Positions 62,122 through 64,000 of a stretch of DNA of 64,000 nt are shown here, piece after piece (positions within the stretch are counted from its first letter, which is position 1; the number at the start of each line of letters is the position of its first letter). The notes under the pieces are model-generated. The model saw nothing but the letters and a program-made list of their open reading frames with translations. It had not been told where the DNA came from and searched no databases. Source of the stretch: an uncultured Lachnospiraceae bacterium (GTDB taxonomy: Bacteria; Bacillota; Clostridia; Lachnospirales; Lachnospiraceae). The stretch covers positions 27,316 to 91,315 of the forward strand of contig CANPZL010000005.1 in NCBI GenBank assembly GCA_947589055.1, in the 5' to 3' direction. A program made the position numbers and the translations under genes.

Positions 62122-62955
62122 CTATCTCCGATTGACGTCTTCTTCCAGTTCCCCTGCCAACTGGATCGTATCTTCCAAGATTTTCTGAATATCATTGATA
62201 TTTCCCTGATATTCCTGGGCAAATTGTCCTGCCTCCTTAATGGAAGAAAGGATAACCGTCATATGCTTCATGATCGTATCTAAAGTAAGCTTAATCTCAG
62301 CGGCGGAATTCCCACTGTCGTTTGCCAGCTTTCCCATCTCCTTTGCTACAACGGAAAAGCCTCTCCCATATTCACCACTACGGGCGGCCTCAATGGAGGC
62401 ATTCAATGCCAGAATATTGGAACGAGACGCATTTCCGTCAATTCGATTTACCACCTCTACTGCATTATGTACATCTCCCTCGACATTACTGGTGATTTCA
62501 TCCATATTCGTTAACAGCTTTGATAACGATTCAATCCCGCTTAAAAGTTCTTCTAAGGAACCTTGTATGTTCCCGACAGATTCCTGGAACTTTGCAATGA
62601 TCTTTTCCATTTCTTCCTTCACGCCAACCGAATATGTACAAATGATACAGCCAACGACATTTCTTCCGTCCAGAACCGGCACAAGTTCTCCTTCAAATGC
62701 CTCTCCCATTACTTCCTTTGGAAGATAATTATGCCGGGCCTTGCCCGTTCTGATCACTTCATCGAAACCGCCGCTGGGATCATGAAAAGTATCCCCTACC
62801 GCCATCTGCGGTTTTGTTCCGTCCGGTACAGAAAACCCTTGCACGATACCATCTCTATCCATAACCGTAATGAATACATCATGCGCAAACATCTGTTTTA
62901 TCGTTGGCAATGCTTTGACTAAATTTTCCAACTGCTTATCTGTGTCTTTATTCAT
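62122..62955 (-). CDS. Soluble methyl-accepting chemotaxis-type signalling protein
   Basis: 277 residues without any membrane helix. An N-terminal sensor (about 1-115, [29 protein letters not shown]) leads into a helical signalling domain with the conserved tip [20 protein letters not shown] near 180-198 followed by [17 protein letters not shown] cytoplasmic receptor that could report to CheA or serve another helical signalling partner. No che or flagellar genes are in the window. GGAGG precedes the ATG. Confidence 0.88.
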   Translation of the reverse strand: MNKDTDKQLENLVKALPTIKQMFAHDVFITVMDRDGIVQGFSVPDGTKPQMAVGDTFHDPSGGFDEVIRTGKARHNYLPKEVMGEAFEGELVPVLDGRNVVGCIICTYSVGVKEEMEKIIAKFQESVGNIQGSLEELLSGIESLSKLLTNMDEITSNVEGDVHNAVEVVNRIDGNASRSNILALNASIEAARSGEYGRGFSVVAKEMGKLANDSGNSAAEIKLTLDTIMKHMTVILSSIKEAGQFAQEYQGNINDIQKILEDTIQLAGELEEDVNRR

Positions 62956-63062
62956 ACCAGTACCTCCTCCTTGTTCCCTTTATCCGCTGCTTACTTTTGT
63001 AATTAGAATTAGTCTTATTATAGCGAAAATAGCGGTAAGAATCAATGCAATCTTCTATATGT

Positions 63063-63554
63063 TCAGTTCATATTGATATTCCATACTGTCATCGCTTTGT
63101 CCAAAAATAAAATCTGTAAATGTTCATTGTCAAATTCATTTTCCGATACGGTAATCCCATAAGGTTTTCCACTTTCAAATCCAAACCGTGAATAGTAGCT
63201 TCCGCCCAGTAAGGCAATCCAAGAAAAACCTAATTTTTCGGCTCTTTTAATACACGCTTTCACAAGCGCAGAACCTATCCCTATATTCTGATATTCTTTT
63301 CGTACCCCTAGCGGGCCTAAAGCCAGCCCCGGAAAACTTCCTATTTTAGCTTTCGTCAGTGCATTGTAACCAACTACATTTTCTTCCTCTACCGCAATCA
63401 CGCATAATTCCGGCAAATAACCATCCGATTCCAGCAAGGTTTCCGCAAACTCCCATTCGTTGAAAAAAACGTTGCTGTTTTCATGGTAAAATGCACTTTT
63501 TAATGCGTCCTTTGCTCCATGCAAATAGGAGAGTTCAAACGTCTTTATTTCCAC
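63063..63554 (-). CDS. GNAT family N-acetyltransferase
   Basis: 163 residues from a GTG start with GGAGGAAAGG upstream. Acetyl-CoA motif LGPLGVRKEYQNIGIGSALV near 80-99 and GFSWIALLGGSYYSRFGFES near 110-128, as in the YhbS-like branch. The acceptor substrate is unknown. Confidence 0.88.
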   Translation of the reverse strand: MEIKTFELSYLHGAKDALKSAFYHENSNVFFNEWEFAETLLESDGYLPELCVIAVEEENVVGYNALTKAKIGSFPGLALGPLGVRKEYQNIGIGSALVKACIKRAEKLGFSWIALLGGSYYSRFGFESGKPYGITVSENEFDNEHLQILFLDKAMTVWNINMN

Positions 63555-63730
63555 TTACCTTTCCTCCAAATTCCCCGTTTACCGGGCAAAATATATCTCC
63601 ATCCCTCGATAAAGCATACCACAAAATGGTGAATAAATCTATTGCTATCCGTCCTGCACAAAACATGTATCAAATTCCGCAAAACATATCAATAAATCTC
63701 CTATAGTGAAAACGGTCTTTTCAATTCTAA

Positions 63731-63943
63731 TTATAAATGCTTCCTTCGGATGGAAGGGAAACCATTTTCTAAATCAGTCTCATACTTATACATCGCAGTT
63801 ACGATTGTATTTGTATTCCAATTTCCTCCGTTTTTCACATGATTTAACTGATATTGTTTATAAACCATATCGAACATTTTCAAAAAATCCGCTCCTAAAG
63901 GCGGTACAACTAAGGGATTTATGATCTCTGGAAAATTCGGCAT
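63731..63943 (-). CDS. Short hypothetical ORF near the window edge
   Basis: 70 codons (MPNFPEIINPLVVPPLGADF at the start) with no ribosome binding site and with its first codons inside a hairpin. Composition is protein-like but no family is recognised. Could be a fragment of a larger gene or non-coding. Confidence 0.25.
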   Translation of the reverse strand: MPNFPEIINPLVVPPLGADFLKMFDMVYKQYQLNHVKNGGNWNTNTIVTAMYKYETDLENGFPSIRRKHL

Positions 63944-63972
63944 AGTCGTGAAATGCGGCTATGCCGTTTTTT
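63938..63972 (+). terminator. Hairpin with T run near the right edge
   Basis: CGGCATAG and CTATGCCG around a 13-nt loop, followed by TTTTTT on the plus strand. No convincing plus-strand gene ends just before it; it may instead end a transcript from outside the window. Confidence 0.5.
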
Positions 63973-64000
63973 CTTGCCCTTTTGTGGCTGGCGGGTCGAA

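Overview
The window reads as chromosome of an anaerobic, endospore-forming, gut-associated member of the Bacillota, most likely a Lachnospiraceae-type Clostridium relative. The supporting signs are spoVAD/spoVAE and spoIIID, a bile-salt-hydrolase-type enzyme, indolepyruvate:ferredoxin oxidoreductase, the GGGtGRT protein with its Fe-S scaffold partner, strong GGAGG ribosome binding sites and a T-box in front of thrS. Species cannot be named from the sequence alone.

Layout. 1-2.3 kb: end of a spoVA operon and a TauE/SafE exporter. 2.4-7.1 kb: a leftward sensory operon of hybrid histidine kinase, lone solute-binding lipoprotein and double-receiver regulator. 7.3-15.5 kb: a DUF362 ferredoxin protein, then an accessory surface region: zinc-ribbon membrane protein, secreted metzincin-like protease, A+T-rich radical SAM protein, CgeB-type glycosyltransferase, and a large cysteine-rich cell-wall protein made of two tandem copies of a ~270-residue unit with an SPKTG anchor.

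15.8-25.5 kb: an integrated mobile element of about 9.7 kb bounded by 39-bp direct repeats (one mismatch). The right copy is the 3' end of the GGGtGRT gene. Rightward genes are a repressor, a tyrosine integrase with an N-terminal zinc ribbon, and a small HTH protein. The long leftward operon holds an AlpA/Xis-like HTH, a P4-type primase-helicase, a candidate iteron origin, HNH nuclease, terminase-small-subunit-like protein, small unknowns, a serine recombinase and a sigma factor. No capsid, portal, tail or large terminase gene is present, so it resembles a phage satellite (PICI-like). This is the strongest candidate for an undescribed system in the window.

25.5-33.5 kb: housekeeping genes: the GGGtGRT and Fe-S scaffold pair, a PHP phosphoesterase behind tandem hairpin repeats, yajC-tgt-hflX-TPR, ogt and proC. 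33.6-40.6 kb: a two-component system (OmpR-type regulator, kinase, secreted protein) next to an ABC transporter module whose promoter carries a perfect 11-bp tandem repeat. 40.7-47.5 kb: G1P-dehydrogenase-like enzyme, dgt, ArsC-like protein, bile salt hydrolase, MATE pump, fructose-bisphosphate aldolase and a DUF2752 protein. 47.7-57.5 kb: AraC regulator, Mbeg1-like hydrolase, acyl-CoA synthetase, ICMT-like methyltransferase, iorB/iorA and T-box-controlled thrS. 57.7-64 kb: zinc-dependent phospholipase C-like protein, spoIIID, NYN-domain protein, an IbrA/IbrB pair, a soluble chemoreceptor and a GNAT acetyltransferase.

All calls come from reading translations, motifs and signals by eye. No database search was run. 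Start codons were moved from the longest open frame to the best ribosome binding site where the sequence favoured that.
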